64,000 nt of DNA from Luteimonas sp. JM171 (GCF_001717465.1 NZ_CP017074.1:958873-1022872); one strand, 5' to 3'; positions 26,465 through 37,302 are shown, counted from the stretch's first letter. A program made the numbers and translations. The notes: generated by a model from the letters alone, not told the origin.

Positions 26465-29407
26465 ATGTTGGCCACCACCGCCATGCAGTGCGACGCCGGT
26501 GCGGTGCAGTGGCACCAGCGCCTGCTGTTGGCAGATGGCGTCGCCGGGTTGGCCGCGGCCGCCGAGGCCCTGGGCACGGTGCATGCCGGGGTGGAGGACG
26601 CGTGGCTGGCTTGCATGCCCGGCGCAGCCACTGCGCCGCAGGGCCTGCGCAGGCTGAAGGCCGGCAGCGCGCAGGCACGCCTGTGCGCCCGGGCGGCCGG
26701 TTCCGCGAGGGCCGTGGCCGATGCCGGGACGGGCCTGCTGTGCGTGCCGCTCGCCGGCGGCCGCGCGGCGCTGCTGGCCAGGCCGGCGGCGGGCGTGCCG
26801 CTGGCCGGCCTGGCCGACCGGCTCGAACCCGAACTGGCCGCGCTGGACCGGCAGCTGGGCCGGGAACTGGACCTGGCCCGCCTGACGGCCGAGGTCGGCC
26901 GGCTGCAGCACTCCGAGCGCCTGCAGCGCGCGCTCTTCGCGATCTCCGAGCTGGCCGTTTCCAGCCGCGGCATGCAGGAGGTGCTGCGCGGCATCCACGA
27001 CATCGTGGGCGGGCTGATGTATGCGGAAAACTTCTACATCGCGCTGCGTGATCCGGTGGATGACAGCATCGAGCTGCTGTACTTCGCGGACGTGAAGGAC
27101 CCGGCGCCGTTCCAGGGCCGGCTGCCGCTGGCGCGGTTCCGCCATTCCTACACCTGGCATGTCCTCCAGGGCCGCCGGGCGCTGCGCGGCCCGCCCGCGC
27201 GCCTGGCCACGCTGGTGGACGGCCCGCTGCAGGGCGTGGGCACCGACGCGCTCGACTGGCTGGGCGTGCCGATCCTGCGCGACGGCGAGACGCTGGGCGC
27301 CATCGTGGTGCAGAGCTACACGCCCGAGGTCGGCTTTGATGCCGGCGACCAGGCGCTGCTGGAGTTCGTGGCCAGCCACATCCTCACGGCGCTCGAGCTC
27401 AAGCGCAGCAACCAGACCCTGGAGCGCAGCGTCCAGGCCCGCACCCGCGAACTGGCCGAGCTCAACCGCGCGCTGAAACAGGAGATCGTCGAGCGCGAGC
27501 GCGCCGAACGGCTGCAGGCGGCGCTGTACCAGATCGCCCAGCTGGCGGTCAGCGATACCGGCTCCGACCAGTTCTACGCACGCATCCACCGCATCGTCGG
27601 CACCCTGATCAACGCAGACAACTTCTTCATCGCGCTGCTGTCCGATGACGGCCAGCGGCTGGCCTTCCCCTACTACGTCGACACCCGCTACCGCCACGCG
27701 CGCGAGGGCCGGCCGCTGGGCCGGGGCCTCACCGAGCTGGTGCTGCGACGCGGCGAGCCCGTGCTCTGCGACCGGCCCGGGCTGCGCGAGCTTGAACGCC
27801 GGGGCGAGATCGGCGCCCCGGGCAGCGGCATGCCTCGCTGCAGGTGCTGGCTGGGCGTGCCGCTGGGCTCCGGGTCCCGCGTGATCGGGGTGGTGGCGGT
27901 GCAGAGCTACACCAGCGAGGAGCAATACACCGCCGCCGACCAGGAGCTGCTCTCCTTCGTGGCGTCACAGATCGCCACCAGCCTGCTGCGCCTGCGCGCG
28001 GCCGATGTGCTGCAGCAGGGTTACGCGCAGCTGGAGGAGCGCGTGGCCGAACGCACTGCCGAGCTGCGCCGCCAGATCCAGGAACGCGAGCGCATCCAGC
28101 AGCGGCTGCGCCACGAGGTGATGCACGATGCGCTCACCGGGCTCCCCAACCGCGGCCATCTCCACCGCCGCATCAACGAGGCCCTGCTGCAGGTGCACGC
28201 CCGCCCGGGCCGCCTGTGCGCGCTGCTGTACCTGGACGTCGACCGCTTCAAGGTCATCAACGACAGCGTCGGCCACCTGGCCGGCGACGAGTTCCTGCGC
28301 GAAATCGCCAGGCGCCTGTCCACCTGCGTGCGCGAGCCCGACCTGGTGGCGCGGCTGGGCGGCGACGAGTTCGTGATCCTGCTCCAGCAGGTGTCGCTGG
28401 ACGCCTGTGGCCGGCCTTCGGAGGCGATCGCGGTGGCGCGGCGGGTCATCGAAGCCCTGGGCCGTCCCCTGACCGTGGGCGGCCACACGCTGGAGCCTTC
28501 GGCCAGCATCGGCATCGCGGTCGCCGACACCCGCTACCGGCAAACCGATGACCTGGTGCGCGACGCCGACCTCGCCCTGTACCAGGCAAAGGCGCAGGGC
28601 GGCCGGCGCTGGGAGGTGTTCGACGATTCTCGCCCGCGCGCGGCGGTCGATGCGCTTGCCGTGGAGGCGGACCTGCGCCTGGCGCTGAAGCGCGACGAGC
28701 TCGAACCCTATTTCCAGCCCATCGTCCGTCTCTCGGACGGTGTCGTGGTCGGGCACGAGGCGCTGATGCGCTGGAACCACCCGCGGCGCGGGGTGCTCCG
28801 GCCGGCCGACTTCATCGCCGTGGCCCAGGACAGCGGCATCATCGAGTCGCTGGACTGGCGCATCTTCAAGCGCGCCTTCACGGCCGCCGCGCGCACCGGC
28901 GGCGGCACCTACCTCTCCATCAACGTATCGCCCCGGCACCTGCTGCGCGAGGACTTCGCCACCCGCCTGCTGGACCTGCTCGAGCGCACCGGCCTGGATC
29001 CCGCCAGGTTGCTCATCGAGGTCACCGAGGACACCCTGCTCGACAACGCCGAGCGCGTGCGCGCAGGGTTGCGCACGCTGCTGGAACGCGGCGTGGGCGT
29101 GGCCCTGGACGACTTCGGCACCGGCTACTCGTCGCTCAGCTACCTCCACACCTTCCCGCTGCGGATGCTGAAGATCGACCGCACGTTCCTGGCCGCGCTC
29201 GACCGCCAGGACAACAGCGCGGCGATCATCACCGCCATGCTGGCGCTGGCCCGGGCGCTGGGGATGAAGGTGGTGGCCGAAGGGATCGAGAGCCCGAAGC
29301 AGCGGGCGGCCCTGGTCGCACTGGGCTGCGAGTTCGGCCAGGGCCACCTGTTCGGGCATCCCGAGGCCGCCCGCCCCGGATGCCCGCGCCGGCCTCAGCC
29401 GGCGTAA
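26465..29407 (+). CDS. GAF-GAF-GGDEF-EAL cyclic di-GMP protein
   Basis: A 980-residue cytosolic signalling protein. Two tandem GAF sensor domains (about 150-312 and 348-512) are each followed by a helical linker. The GGDEF domain (about 555-715) has an intact GGDEF motif near residue 632 with an RxxD inhibitory site five residues before it (REPD). The EAL domain (about 735-970) keeps EALMRW, the Asn in [35 protein letters not shown] and the final Gln region. Both synthesis and breakdown of c-di-GMP are possible. The first 150 residues match no domain I know. The stop overlaps the glnA stop by 13 bp (convergent). Confidence 0.92.
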   Translation: MLATTAMQCDAGAVQWHQRLLLADGVAGLAAAAEALGTVHAGVEDAWLACMPGAATAPQGLRRLKAGSAQARLCARAAGSARAVADAGTGLLCVPLAGGRAALLARPAAGVPLAGLADRLEPELAALDRQLGRELDLARLTAEVGRLQHSERLQRALFAISELAVSSRGMQEVLRGIHDIVGGLMYAENFYIALRDPVDDSIELLYFADVKDPAPFQGRLPLARFRHSYTWHVLQGRRALRGPPARLATLVDGPLQGVGTDALDWLGVPILRDGETLGAIVVQSYTPEVGFDAGDQALLEFVASHILTALELKRSNQTLERSVQARTRELAELNRALKQEIVERERAERLQAALYQIAQLAVSDTGSDQFYARIHRIVGTLINADNFFIALLSDDGQRLAFPYYVDTRYRHAREGRPLGRGLTELVLRRGEPVLCDRPGLRELERRGEIGAPGSGMPRCRCWLGVPLGSGSRVIGVVAVQSYTSEEQYTAADQELLSFVASQIATSLLRLRAADVLQQGYAQLEERVAERTAELRRQIQERERIQQRLRHEVMHDALTGLPNRGHLHRRINEALLQVHARPGRLCALLYLDVDRFKVINDSVGHLAGDEFLREIARRLSTCVREPDLVARLGGDEFVILLQQVSLDACGRPSEAIAVARRVIEALGRPLTVGGHTLEPSASIGIAVADTRYRQTDDLVRDADLALYQAKAQGGRRWEVFDDSRPRAAVDALAVEADLRLALKRDELEPYFQPIVRLSDGVVVGHEALMRWNHPRRGVLRPADFIAVAQDSGIIESLDWRIFKRAFTAAARTGGGTYLSINVSPRHLLREDFATRLLDLLERTGLDPARLLIEVTEDTLLDNAERVRAGLRTLLERGVGVALDDFGTGYSSLSYLHTFPLRMLKIDRTFLAALDRQDNSAAIITAMLALARALGMKVVAEGIESPKQRAALVALGCEFGQGHLFGHPEAARPGCPRRPQPA

Positions 29408-30804
29408 TACATCTGGTATTCCAGCGGGTGGGTGGCGGCGCGGTAGGCGGTGACCTCCTTCATCTTCATCTGGATGTAGGCGTCGATGAAGTCGTCGCTC
29501 ATCACCCCGCCGGCCTTGAGGAACTCGCGGTCGGCGTCGAGCGCGCGCAGCGCTTCATCCAGCGAGGCGCACACGGTGGGGATCAGCTTCTCCTCTTCCG
29601 GCGGCAGGTCGTAGAGGTCCTTGTCGCTGGGGCCGCCCGGGTCGATCTGGTTGCGGATGCCGTCCAGGCCCGCCATCAGCAGCGCGGTGAAGGTGAGGTA
29701 GCCGGACTGGACGGGATCGGGGAAGCGCAGCTCCACGCGCCGCGCCTTGGGGTTGGCCACGTACGGGATCCGGCAACTGGCCGAGCGGTTGCGGGCCGAG
29801 TACGCCAGCATGACGGGCGCCTCGAAGCCCGGCACCAGCCGCTTGTAGCTGTTGGTGGAAGCGTTGGCGAAGGCGTTGATGGCGCGGGCATGCTTGAACA
29901 CCCCGCCGATGTACCACAGCGCGGTCTGGCTCAGGCCACCGTAGCCGTCGCCGGAGAACAGGTTCTCGCCGCCCCTGGCCAGCGACTGGTGCACGTGCAT
30001 GCCGCTGCCGTTGTCGCCCACCAGCGGCTTGGGCATGAAGGTGGCGGTCTTGCCGTGGCGGAAGGCGACGTTGCGGATCACGTTCTTCATCGCCTGCAGC
30101 TCGTCGGCCTTCTTCACCAGCGAGTTGAAGCGGGTGCCGATCTCGCACTGGCCGGCGGTGGCGACCTCGTGGTGGTGCACCTCCACGTGGATGCCGATCT
30201 GCTCGAGCACCTTGCACATCTCCGCGCGCAGGTCGTGCAGCGAATCCACCGGCGGGGTCGGCAGGTAGCCGCCCTTCACGGCCGGGCGCCAGCCGCTGTT
30301 GCCGCCGGGGTATTCACGCGAGGAGTTCCACGCGGCCTCTTCCGAATCCACGTGGAAGAAGGTGTGGCCCATCTCCACGCCGTAGCGCACGGAATCGAAA
30401 ATGAAGAACTCTGGCTCGGGGCCGAAGAAGGCCTGGTCGGCGATGCCCGATGACTTCAGGAACGCCTCGGCGCGGTGGGCGATGCCGCGCGGGTCGCGCG
30501 CGTAGCCCTGCATGGTGGACGGATCCAGCACGTCGCACACCAGCACCAGGGTGGGATGGGTGGGGAAGGGATCGAGGTACGCGGTGTTCTCGTCGGGCAG
30601 CAGCACCATGTCCGATTCGGCGATGCCCTTCCAGCCCGGCACCGAAGACCCGTCGAACATCACCCCGTCCTCAAACAGCCCCGGCTCGACAATCGAGGCC
30701 GGGTAGGTGATGTGGTGCTGCATCCCGCGCATGTCGGTGAAGCGCAGGTCAATGAACTCGATGCGGTGGTCCTGGATCAGCTTCTCAACGTTTTCGATGG
30801 ACAT
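29395..30804 (-). CDS. glnA: Type I glutamine synthetase
   Basis: A 469-residue glutamine synthetase that makes glutamine from glutamate, ammonia and ATP as a dodecamer. Present are [10 protein letters not shown], the metal-site segment [36 protein letters not shown] and the ATP-binding region. The adenylylation site Tyr lies in [10 protein letters not shown], so control by GlnE is expected. Start at 30804 gives the usual [11 protein letters not shown]. Upstream a TGGCACG element (complement of 30856-30862) could be the -24 part of a sigma-54 promoter, but the -12 part is poor. Confidence 0.97.
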   Translation of the reverse strand: MSIENVEKLIQDHRIEFIDLRFTDMRGMQHHITYPASIVEPGLFEDGVMFDGSSVPGWKGIAESDMVLLPDENTAYLDPFPTHPTLVLVCDVLDPSTMQGYARDPRGIAHRAEAFLKSSGIADQAFFGPEPEFFIFDSVRYGVEMGHTFFHVDSEEAAWNSSREYPGGNSGWRPAVKGGYLPTPPVDSLHDLRAEMCKVLEQIGIHVEVHHHEVATAGQCEIGTRFNSLVKKADELQAMKNVIRNVAFRHGKTATFMPKPLVGDNGSGMHVHQSLARGGENLFSGDGYGGLSQTALWYIGGVFKHARAINAFANASTNSYKRLVPGFEAPVMLAYSARNRSASCRIPYVANPKARRVELRFPDPVQSGYLTFTALLMAGLDGIRNQIDPGGPSDKDLYDLPPEEEKLIPTVCASLDEALRALDADREFLKAGGVMSDDFIDAYIQMKMKEVTAYRAATHPLEYQMYYAG

Positions 30805-31014
30805 GGGGTGCTCGGCGATGGGGACAGGGAATGATAGCCACAGGGGCGGGAACGCCGTGCCAGGCGGGAAGGATGCAAGCCGGGCACCGGCCGCTGCTGA
30901 TCCGCATGCGACATGGAATTCTGCACCAGCCGGGCAGGCCCCCGCAGCAATTTCCTGCAGGGGCGCGCGCGCCGATCGCGTATCCTTGCCCGTCCTCCCA
31001 CGCATCCGAGCCCA

Positions 31015-31809
31015 GTGTCCGACCTGCTTGCCGCCCTGCTGCTGGGCATCATCGAGGGCCTCACCGAGTTCCTGCCGGTCTCAAGCACCGGCCACCTGCT
31101 GATCGCCCAGCACTGGCTCGGGGCGCGCTCGGATTTCTTCAACATCGTGATCCAGGCCGGCGCGATCCTGGCCATCACCCTGGTGTTCCGGCAGCGGATC
31201 GTGGCCTTGGCGACCGGCCTGGACAAGCCGGAAAACCGCGACTACGTGATCAAGCTGGTGGCGGCGTTCGCGGTGACCGCGGCAGTCGGCCTGCCGGTGC
31301 GGCTGGCGGGCTGGGAGCTGCCCGAGACGGTGACGCCGATCGCCTGGGCACTGGTGGTCGGCGGGGTGTGGATGATCCTGGCCGAACGCATCGCCGAGCG
31401 CCGCGGCGATCGCACCGACGTGACCTGGACGGTGGCGATCCTGGTGGGCCTGGCGCAGGTGGTTGCAGGCGTGTTCCCGGGCACGTCGCGCTCGGCGGCC
31501 GCGATCTTCATGGCGATGCTGGCCGGGCTCACCCGGCGCGCGGCGGCCACGGAGTTCGTGTTCCTGGTCGGGATCCCGACCATGTTTGCCGCCAGCGGCT
31601 ATGCGTTCCTTGAACTGTGGCTGGAAGGCGGCCTTGGCGGCGAGGCCTGGGGCGAGGTGGCGCTGGCCTTCGCCGCCGCCACCGCCACCGGGTTCGTGGT
31701 GGTCCGCTGGCTGCTGGGCTACATCCGGCGCCACCGCTATACCGGCTTCGCCGTCTACCGCATCCTCCTGGGCACCGCGCTGCTGCTGCTCATCCCGAAC
31801 GGAAGTTGA
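31015..31809 (+). CDS. uppP: UppP/BacA undecaprenyl-diphosphatase
   Basis: A 264-residue membrane enzyme that recycles the lipid carrier by removing a phosphate from undecaprenyl diphosphate. Both family motifs are seen: [18 protein letters not shown] at about 10-27 and the [14 protein letters not shown] segment in the second half, among about eight hydrophobic helices. The start is the GTG at 31015, which gives the usual short N-terminus ([11 protein letters not shown]). It stands divergent from glnA and is followed, 84 bases on, by a lipoprotein gene. Confidence 0.94.
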   Translation: MSDLLAALLLGIIEGLTEFLPVSSTGHLLIAQHWLGARSDFFNIVIQAGAILAITLVFRQRIVALATGLDKPENRDYVIKLVAAFAVTAAVGLPVRLAGWELPETVTPIAWALVVGGVWMILAERIAERRGDRTDVTWTVAILVGLAQVVAGVFPGTSRSAAAIFMAMLAGLTRRAAATEFVFLVGIPTMFAASGYAFLELWLEGGLGGEAWGEVALAFAAATATGFVVVRWLLGYIRRHRYTGFAVYRILLGTALLLLIPNGS

Positions 31810-31893
31810 GCCCCATGCTCCGGGGGGGGCGGGATCGACCCCGTCCCGGGCTCTGGTACGTTGGCCGGGCGACCCTGTTCACGGAGAACCCGC

Positions 31894-32709
31894 ATGATCC
31901 GCTGCCTGCCGCTGCTGGTCCTGGCGCTCGCCGCCTGCACCCCCATCCAGCCTCCGGCCGACGATCCGGAGCACAGTGCCGCCGCCGCGGATGCCGCGTC
32001 CGCGCCTGCATCGGCGCCAGCGACCGCTGCCGGCCGGCTGGACGCCTGGCACTGGCGCCTCAGCGGGGCGGTCGACGCCGGGGGCAGCCGCATCGAGGCC
32101 CTGTTCGCCAACCCCGACCAGCCGCTGCAGCTCGATTTCAGCGAAGGACGGCTGTCGGTGTCCGGGGGCTGCAACCGGATCGGCGGCGACTACGAGGACG
32201 AGGGCGGCGCGCTGCGCGTGGGCACGCTGGTGCAGACCCAGATGGCCTGCCCGCAGCCGCTGATGGACCAGGACACCGCGATTGCCGGGCTGCTGGAGGG
32301 CGAGCTCGCGCTGGCGACGGAGGATTCGGATCCGCCGCGGCTGGAACTCACCGCAGCCGACGGATCGCGGCTTTCCTTCACCGGCGCGCCGACCGCCGAC
32401 ACCCGCTTCGGCGGCCCCGGCGAGCGCATGTTCCTGGAGGTCGCCCCGCAGCGCGTGGAGTGCCACCACCCGCTGATCGCGGACATGCAGTGCCTGCGGG
32501 TGCGCGAGGTGTCCTACGACGGGGACGGCCTGAGGAGCGGCGAGCCCGGCGAGTGGCAGGTGCTGTACGAGGGCATCGAGGGCTTCGAGCACCAGCCCGG
32601 GGTGCGCAACGTGCTGCGGGTGTACCGCTACACCCGCGACCCGGTCCCGGCCGACGCCTCGTCCACCGTGTACGTGCACGACATGACAGTGGAATCGGCG
32701 CTGGAGTGA
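31894..32709 (+). CDS. META/DUF4377 two-domain lipoprotein
   Basis: A 271-residue lipoprotein. The lipobox ALAAC (Cys15) is followed by an Ala-rich linker, a META (HslJ-like) domain at about 45-170 with the signature GGCNRIGGDYE and TQMACPQPLMDQD, and a DUF4377 domain at about 180-260 (VECHHPLIADMQCLRVRE, then the segment EGFEHQPGVRNVLRVYRYT). META proteins are linked to heat or antibiotic stress of the envelope; no reaction is known. GGAG precedes the ATG. The two-domain combination is common in xanthomonads. Confidence 0.86.
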   Translation: MIRCLPLLVLALAACTPIQPPADDPEHSAAAADAASAPASAPATAAGRLDAWHWRLSGAVDAGGSRIEALFANPDQPLQLDFSEGRLSVSGGCNRIGGDYEDEGGALRVGTLVQTQMACPQPLMDQDTAIAGLLEGELALATEDSDPPRLELTAADGSRLSFTGAPTADTRFGGPGERMFLEVAPQRVECHHPLIADMQCLRVREVSYDGDGLRSGEPGEWQVLYEGIEGFEHQPGVRNVLRVYRYTRDPVPADASSTVYVHDMTVESALE

Positions 32710-32730
32710 TGTGCCCTGGCGCTGCCGGCA

Positions 32731-33351
32731 TCAGCCGGTGGCGCGGACCTTTTCGTTGAGGCTGTAGTTGGCGTACGTGGCTGCCTCGGCCAGCACGTGG
32801 CCGTGCATGGCACGGTGCGCATCGGCGGCGGTGAAGCGCTCCGGCAGCTCCAGCCGCTCCACGTCCAGGGCGAACACCCTGAAGAAATAGCGGTGCATGC
32901 GCAGGTCGTTGCCCGGCGGATAGGGGCCGTCGTAACCGAGCCAGTCGCCGCCCATCTCCGGATCGCCCTGGAACCAGCCGGTGTAGTCATTCAGGCCCTG
33001 GCGCGCGCCGGCCGGGCCGGCCGGGTCGCGCTTGCCGCCCTTGCTGATGCCGTCGCTGGCCGCACCTTCGGCGATTTCGCGCACGTCCGCCGGGATGTCC
33101 ACCATCACCCAGTGGATGAACTCCGTGCGCGGCTGGTGGACGGGGATCTCCACGCCCTCCTTGCCCACCATCCCGGCCACCGTCGGCACGTCCGGGTCCA
33201 CGCACATCAGCACGAACGAGCGGGTGTCTTCCGGCGCCTCGTCCCAGGCCAGGTGCGGATTGCGGTTGGCGCCGAACCCGTCCGGGACGCCCATTGCGAA
33301 TTCGTCCGGGAACGTGCCGCCGTGGTCGAAACTGTCGCTGCGGATGCGCAT
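32731..33351 (-). CDS. YbhB/YbcL-type PEBP family protein
   Basis: A 206-residue phosphatidylethanolamine-binding-fold protein without a signal peptide. The ligand-pocket motifs are visible: NRNPHLAWDEAPEDTRSFVL with DPDVP, and the segment TEFIHWVMVDIP; GYDGPYPPGNDLRMHRYFF is the second conserved block (usually GPxPPxGxHRYxF). Bacterial YbhB-type proteins have no clear function. There is an insertion of about 15 residues (AGMVGKEGVEIPVHQ) compared with the short forms. It follows the TPR-sulfotransferase gene on the minus strand in reverse order, 18 bases downstream. Confidence 0.85.
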   Translation of the reverse strand: MRIRSDSFDHGGTFPDEFAMGVPDGFGANRNPHLAWDEAPEDTRSFVLMCVDPDVPTVAGMVGKEGVEIPVHQPRTEFIHWVMVDIPADVREIAEGAASDGISKGGKRDPAGPAGARQGLNDYTGWFQGDPEMGGDWLGYDGPYPPGNDLRMHRYFFRVFALDVERLELPERFTAADAHRAMHGHVLAEAATYANYSLNEKVRATG

Positions 33352-33369
33352 GGAGCCTACCTGTGATCG

Positions 33370-35445
33370 TCAGTTTGCCGGATAGCCCAAGCGTACCGCG
33401 ACCGGCGTGAGCAGGGCGAACGCCTCGCCGAGCGGGCCTTCGTACTTCCGCCAATGCCCGGCGTCGAAGCGGCGGCCGCGGAACAGGTCGCGCGGGGGGT
33501 CGGGCAGCTGCAGGCCGGTGGCCTGGCCCACCTGCCCCGCGAGCGCCGCGGGCTCGTTGACCGTGTCGTCCACCCGCAGGATCGTGTGCGGGTGCATCTG
33601 CTGCTCCTGCAGCACCGCCACGTGTGCGAGGGAGTCGGCCAGCCAGCGGGCGGCGCTGATCGGCGCGCCCATGTTGAGCGGGATCGGGGCGCCAAAGGCG
33701 AGCCAGTTGAGCAGCGTGTCACGCGGATCACGCAGGGCGAGCAGGATCCGCGCGTGCGGAATCGAGCCGCGGATGACGTCGAGCAACGCGTTGTCCCACC
33801 ACAGCAGCCAGTCGATGACCGCGGCGTCCTGCCCCAGCCCCCGCGCCGGCAGCCCGGCCCGCCACTGCGCAGCGACCTGGGCCGGATCTTCTTCGCCCGC
33901 GGCAAGGCGCGGGATCGTGTTGATGTTCTGGAGCGGATCCTGCGGCGGCCGGTTCCCCACGCGGTCAGCGCGGAATGCCGGAACCACGCCGTCGAGCAGC
34001 CGGGCCACGTGCTCCACCCCCGTGCCCGGCAGGCCGGCCAGGAACAGCACCGTGGGCGCATCGGCCGCCGCTTCGGCCAGCGGCACGCGCGCCCCCTCCG
34101 CGGGACCGGGCGCCGGCAGGGGAACCAGCTGGTCGGCCATGTCGGCGTGCAGGTCCACCCAGGTGCCGGCGGAGCGGTCGAATTGGCCGGCGGCGTCGCA
34201 CGCCAGTGCCAGCCAGCTTCGCACCATCCGCTTCACCTGCGGATCCCTGGGCACGTCCTGCAGCTTCTCGACGTGCTCCAGCGCCTGCAGCGGGTCGCGC
34301 CGCATCAGGATGTCCAGCAGCCGGCCTTCCGCCGAGATGTTCCCCGGGTCGAGCTCCAGGATCCTGCGCAGCGTCGCTTCGAAGGCTTCCGCGTCCCCAC
34401 GCCCCGCCTGGACGGACAGCAGCGCCTCGTGCGCGCCCAGCGATTCCGGCGAAGCCTCCAGCCAGCGGTCGACCAGCGCCTGGCGCGCCTCCGGGGTTTT
34501 TTCCAGCGAAAGCCGCGCGAGCCACAGCTGGTCGATCCCGGGTGAAGTGGCGAGCGCGGCCTCAAGCGTATTGCGTGCCTCGTCCGCAGCATCCTGGCGC
34601 CGCCACGCCTCCATCGCCAGGTCAAGGGTCATCGGGTCGCCGGGAATGACGGAGAGCGCGCGGCGGAGCCACTGCAGCGCCTGCTGCGGCCGGTTGGCGG
34701 CCAGCTCGAGTTCGCCGGCCGCGCGCAGGGTGGCTGGCGGGATCTCTCCCTCACCCTCCAGCAGCGGCCGCAGCTCCTCCATGGCCTCCTCCGGCCGGCC
34801 CTGGCGATACATCATGTTGGCCAGCAGCTGGCGCAGGGCGGGGCCGCCGGCACCGCGCCCGGTGAGGCGGCGGAATGCCTGTTCGGCAAATGCGAAATGG
34901 TTGTTGGCCAGGTAGGCGAAGCCCAGCGCGTTGAGCAGCTGGGGATCGTCCGGGGCCCGCGAGTGTGCATCGGTCAGGATCGACAGCGCGCGCTCCTTCT
35001 CGCCACGGCGCAGCGCCACCATCCCGTCCACCGCGGCCAGCGCGGGATGGTCGGGCTCGATGCGCGCCGCGATCCGGGCCACGCGCTCGGCTTCGGCCAG
35101 GTCGCCGCGGCCGATGGCCAGCTCGGCCTGCGCGATGTAGGCGTTGAAACTGTTGGGATCCAGCTCCAGCGTGCGCGCCAGCGCCTTGCCCGCCTCGTCG
35201 ATCTGCCGCCCGCCGATCAGGAAGCCGGCCCGCTGGAAGTGGAGCGTGGAATCCTCCGGCGCCAGGCCAATGGCCCGCTCGATGCTCTCAAGCGCCGCGG
35301 CGGTGTCGCCGGTTGCGCGCTGGGCCAGGGCCAGCAGGTGGAGGGCGCGGGCGTCGCCGGGCTGGGCGTCCACCGCTGCGCGGGCGGCGTCGAGCGCCTC
35401 GCCGTTGGCGCCGCGGCGCAGGGCATCAAGGATCTGTTCGTGCAT
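33370..35445 (-). CDS. TPR-repeat protein with sulfotransferase-like domain
   Basis: A 691-residue soluble protein. Residues 1 to about 430 are tetratricopeptide repeats (for example RATGDTAAALESIERAIGLA and the repeat with GRPEEAMEELRPLL). The C-terminal third is sulfotransferase-like: LFLAGLPGTGVEHVARLL stands where the 5'-phosphosulfate loop should be, and HARILLALRDPRDTLLNWL corresponds to the 3'-phosphate motif. The loop lacks the usual RSGT residues, so activity is uncertain. ATG at 35445 begins MHEQILDALRRG as in related proteins. It is followed by the PEBP gene and preceded by a YheT-type hydrolase, all in one direction. Confidence 0.85.
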   Translation of the reverse strand: MHEQILDALRRGANGEALDAARAAVDAQPGDARALHLLALAQRATGDTAAALESIERAIGLAPEDSTLHFQRAGFLIGGRQIDEAGKALARTLELDPNSFNAYIAQAELAIGRGDLAEAERVARIAARIEPDHPALAAVDGMVALRRGEKERALSILTDAHSRAPDDPQLLNALGFAYLANNHFAFAEQAFRRLTGRGAGGPALRQLLANMMYRQGRPEEAMEELRPLLEGEGEIPPATLRAAGELELAANRPQQALQWLRRALSVIPGDPMTLDLAMEAWRRQDAADEARNTLEAALATSPGIDQLWLARLSLEKTPEARQALVDRWLEASPESLGAHEALLSVQAGRGDAEAFEATLRRILELDPGNISAEGRLLDILMRRDPLQALEHVEKLQDVPRDPQVKRMVRSWLALACDAAGQFDRSAGTWVDLHADMADQLVPLPAPGPAEGARVPLAEAAADAPTVLFLAGLPGTGVEHVARLLDGVVPAFRADRVGNRPPQDPLQNINTIPRLAAGEEDPAQVAAQWRAGLPARGLGQDAAVIDWLLWWDNALLDVIRGSIPHARILLALRDPRDTLLNWLAFGAPIPLNMGAPISAARWLADSLAHVAVLQEQQMHPHTILRVDDTVNEPAALAGQVGQATGLQLPDPPRDLFRGRRFDAGHWRKYEGPLGEAFALLTPVAVRLGYPAN

Positions 35446-35498
35446 GGTCTGTCCGGTGGTGAGTCGGGCCGCAGGCGCGGGGCGCCATTGTAACGACG

Positions 35499-36509
35499 TC
35501 AACCGGCGGCCGCGGCCCGGTCCAGCCAGTCCGCCACCCAACGCTCGGAATAGCCGTCCAGGCGCGCGCTCTCGAGGAAGCCGCAGTGCCCGCCCCACGG
35601 TGCGATCTCAAGGTGAGCGTGGCCGGGCAGGCGCAGGTGGCGGAAGCCCTCGGCGGGGATCACCGGATCATCGCGGCTGGTCAGCAACGCAGCCGGCAGC
35701 TGCAGGCCGGCGAGGCGGTCACCGGCAATCGAGTAGCCGTCGAAATACTCCTGCAGGCTGCCGAATTCGGTGTTTCGAAGCAGCAGCCGCTCGGTCAGCT
35801 CGCGCATGCCCAGCCGGAGGGTGGCGTCGTCGTAGTCGTGCAGGTCGGGGAACAGCTCCCGCTTGCGCACCAGCGAGCGCCGCCAGCTGTTCTCGAAGTG
35901 CCGCAGGTACAGCGGCATGCGCTCCATCTGCACCAGGGTCAGCGCGGGATCGAGCACCGGGCACACCGCGGCCACGCCGGCCAGCGGCAGGCCCGCCGCG
36001 GGGGCCCGCAGCGCCAGCCGCAGCGCGAAGTTGCCGCCCAGCGACCAGCCCGCCGCCAGCATTGGCCGCGCCGGGAAGCGTCCGGCGAGGTCCTGCGCCG
36101 CGTGCACCACCTCGTCGATCAGGTTGGAGTGGAACAGGTCCGGATTGAGATGGTGGGAATCACCGTGGTCGCGGAAGTCGAGCCGGAACACCTCGAATCC
36201 CCGCTGCAGCAGCTGCGCTGCGCCCAGGCTCATGTAGCTCGACGCGCTGCTGCCCTCCCATCCGTGCAGCAGCAGCACCAGGCCGCGGGTCCTGGCGCCG
36301 GGCACCGCGCTGTGCAGGCCCTGCAGCCGCACCCCGGCGCCGCCATCAACGATGTGCGCGGTGGTTTGGGCACCGGTCGCGGCCAGCGCCTGCCCACCAC
36401 GACGGCGCCGCCACGGGCTGCTGCCCAGCACGGTCTGCAGGTGGGCGTTACGCAGCCAGAGCGGCGGCGCGTACGCCTGCGCTGGCGCCAGGCCGGCTGC
36501 CTCAGCCAT
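35499..36509 (-). CDS. YheT-family alpha/beta hydrolase
   Basis: A 336-residue alpha/beta hydrolase. It has the YheT-type opening PPLWLRNAHLQTVLGS, the oxyanion HGWEGS, the nucleophile elbow GWSLGGN, an acid in TSRDDPVIP and a late His in WGGHCGFLE. YheT members are predicted hydrolases with ester substrates that are not established. Start at 36509 overlaps the plsC-like stop by 8 bases, so it is the second gene of an operon plsC-yheT-TPR sulfotransferase. Confidence 0.88.
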   Translation of the reverse strand: MAEAAGLAPAQAYAPPLWLRNAHLQTVLGSSPWRRRRGGQALAATGAQTTAHIVDGGAGVRLQGLHSAVPGARTRGLVLLLHGWEGSSASSYMSLGAAQLLQRGFEVFRLDFRDHGDSHHLNPDLFHSNLIDEVVHAAQDLAGRFPARPMLAAGWSLGGNFALRLALRAPAAGLPLAGVAAVCPVLDPALTLVQMERMPLYLRHFENSWRRSLVRKRELFPDLHDYDDATLRLGMRELTERLLLRNTEFGSLQEYFDGYSIAGDRLAGLQLPAALLTSRDDPVIPAEGFRHLRLPGHAHLEIAPWGGHCGFLESARLDGYSERWVADWLDRAAAAG

Positions 36510-37302
36510 GGCTCCCGGCCATCGCCGCGACGATGCGCTCGCGCGCAAGGCCGGCGATTGCGCGGCGGCTGCCCAGCGCCGCCGGGTCGATCGGCTCCAG
36601 GAAGATCACGTCCCCCACCCGGCCCGGCTCGCCGAGCAGGCGCAGGAAATTGCCGACGAAGTGTTCGCCCGGGGCGAACGCCACCACCGTCTGCGCATCG
36701 CCGCCCTCGCCGTAGCGCAGGGCCACCGGCTGCACCGGCACCGCCGCCTCGACCGCGGCGCTGAAGATGCGCGCATGGAACGGACCGACCTCGTCGCCGC
36801 CGCGGGTGCGGCCTTCCGGGAACACCCCGACCGAGCGCCCCGCACGCAGCCGCGCCTGCATTTCCTCCATCACCCCGCCCAGCGATTCCTGGCTGCCGCG
36901 GCGATGGAAGATGGTTTCCCCCTTGGCCGCCATCCATCCCACCAGCGGCCAGCGGCTGATTTCGTACTTGGCCACGAAGCCCATCATGCGCTGGCTGTGC
37001 AGGGCGAGGATGTCGACCCAGCTGACGTGGTTGGCGACGAACATCGCCGCGCCTTCCACCGGGCTACCGATCCGGCGCAGGCGGAAGCCGAACACCCGCA
37101 TCAGCCCGCCCTGCCACCAGCGGGTGAGCCGGTGCCCCAGCGGTTCGCCGCTGGCCAGGGGCCGGCGCGCCAGCGGCAGGCTGAGGGCCAGCATCACCAG
37201 CGGCAGGTGCACGAGCGCGTGCCAGGCCAGCATCGGGATCCGGTATGCGTAGCGCACCACGCGCATGGCGGGATTGCTGGATGAACGGGGGGTGGCCGGC
37301 AT
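36502..37302 (-). CDS. plsC: 1-acyl-sn-glycerol-3-phosphate acyltransferase (PlsC family)
   Basis: A 266-residue membrane-bound acyltransferase. Motif I NHVSWVD, motif II-like GETIFHRRG and motif III FPEGRT are intact, preceded by a hydrophobic N-terminal helix (about 25-45). It transfers an acyl chain to lysophosphatidic acid to give phosphatidic acid. The first 12 residues are polar (MPATPRSSSNPA), and the Met at 13 is an alternative start. Operon with the YheT-type hydrolase through an 8-base overlap. Xanthomonads usually carry several PlsC paralogues, so this one may have a narrower role. Confidence 0.88.
   Translation of the reverse strand: MPATPRSSSNPAMRVVRYAYRIPMLAWHALVHLPLVMLALSLPLARRPLASGEPLGHRLTRWWQGGLMRVFGFRLRRIGSPVEGAAMFVANHVSWVDILALHSQRMMGFVAKYEISRWPLVGWMAAKGETIFHRRGSQESLGGVMEEMQARLRAGRSVGVFPEGRTRGGDEVGPFHARIFSAAVEAAVPVQPVALRYGEGGDAQTVVAFAPGEHFVGNFLRLLGEPGRVGDVIFLEPIDPAALGSRRAIAGLARERIVAAMAGSHG

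Noticed and set aside
30849..30864. Sigma-54 promoter for glnA
   Set aside because: The -24 element TGGCACG is perfect but the -12 region reads TCCC instead of TTGC at the required spacing. Kept only as a remark in the glnA entry.
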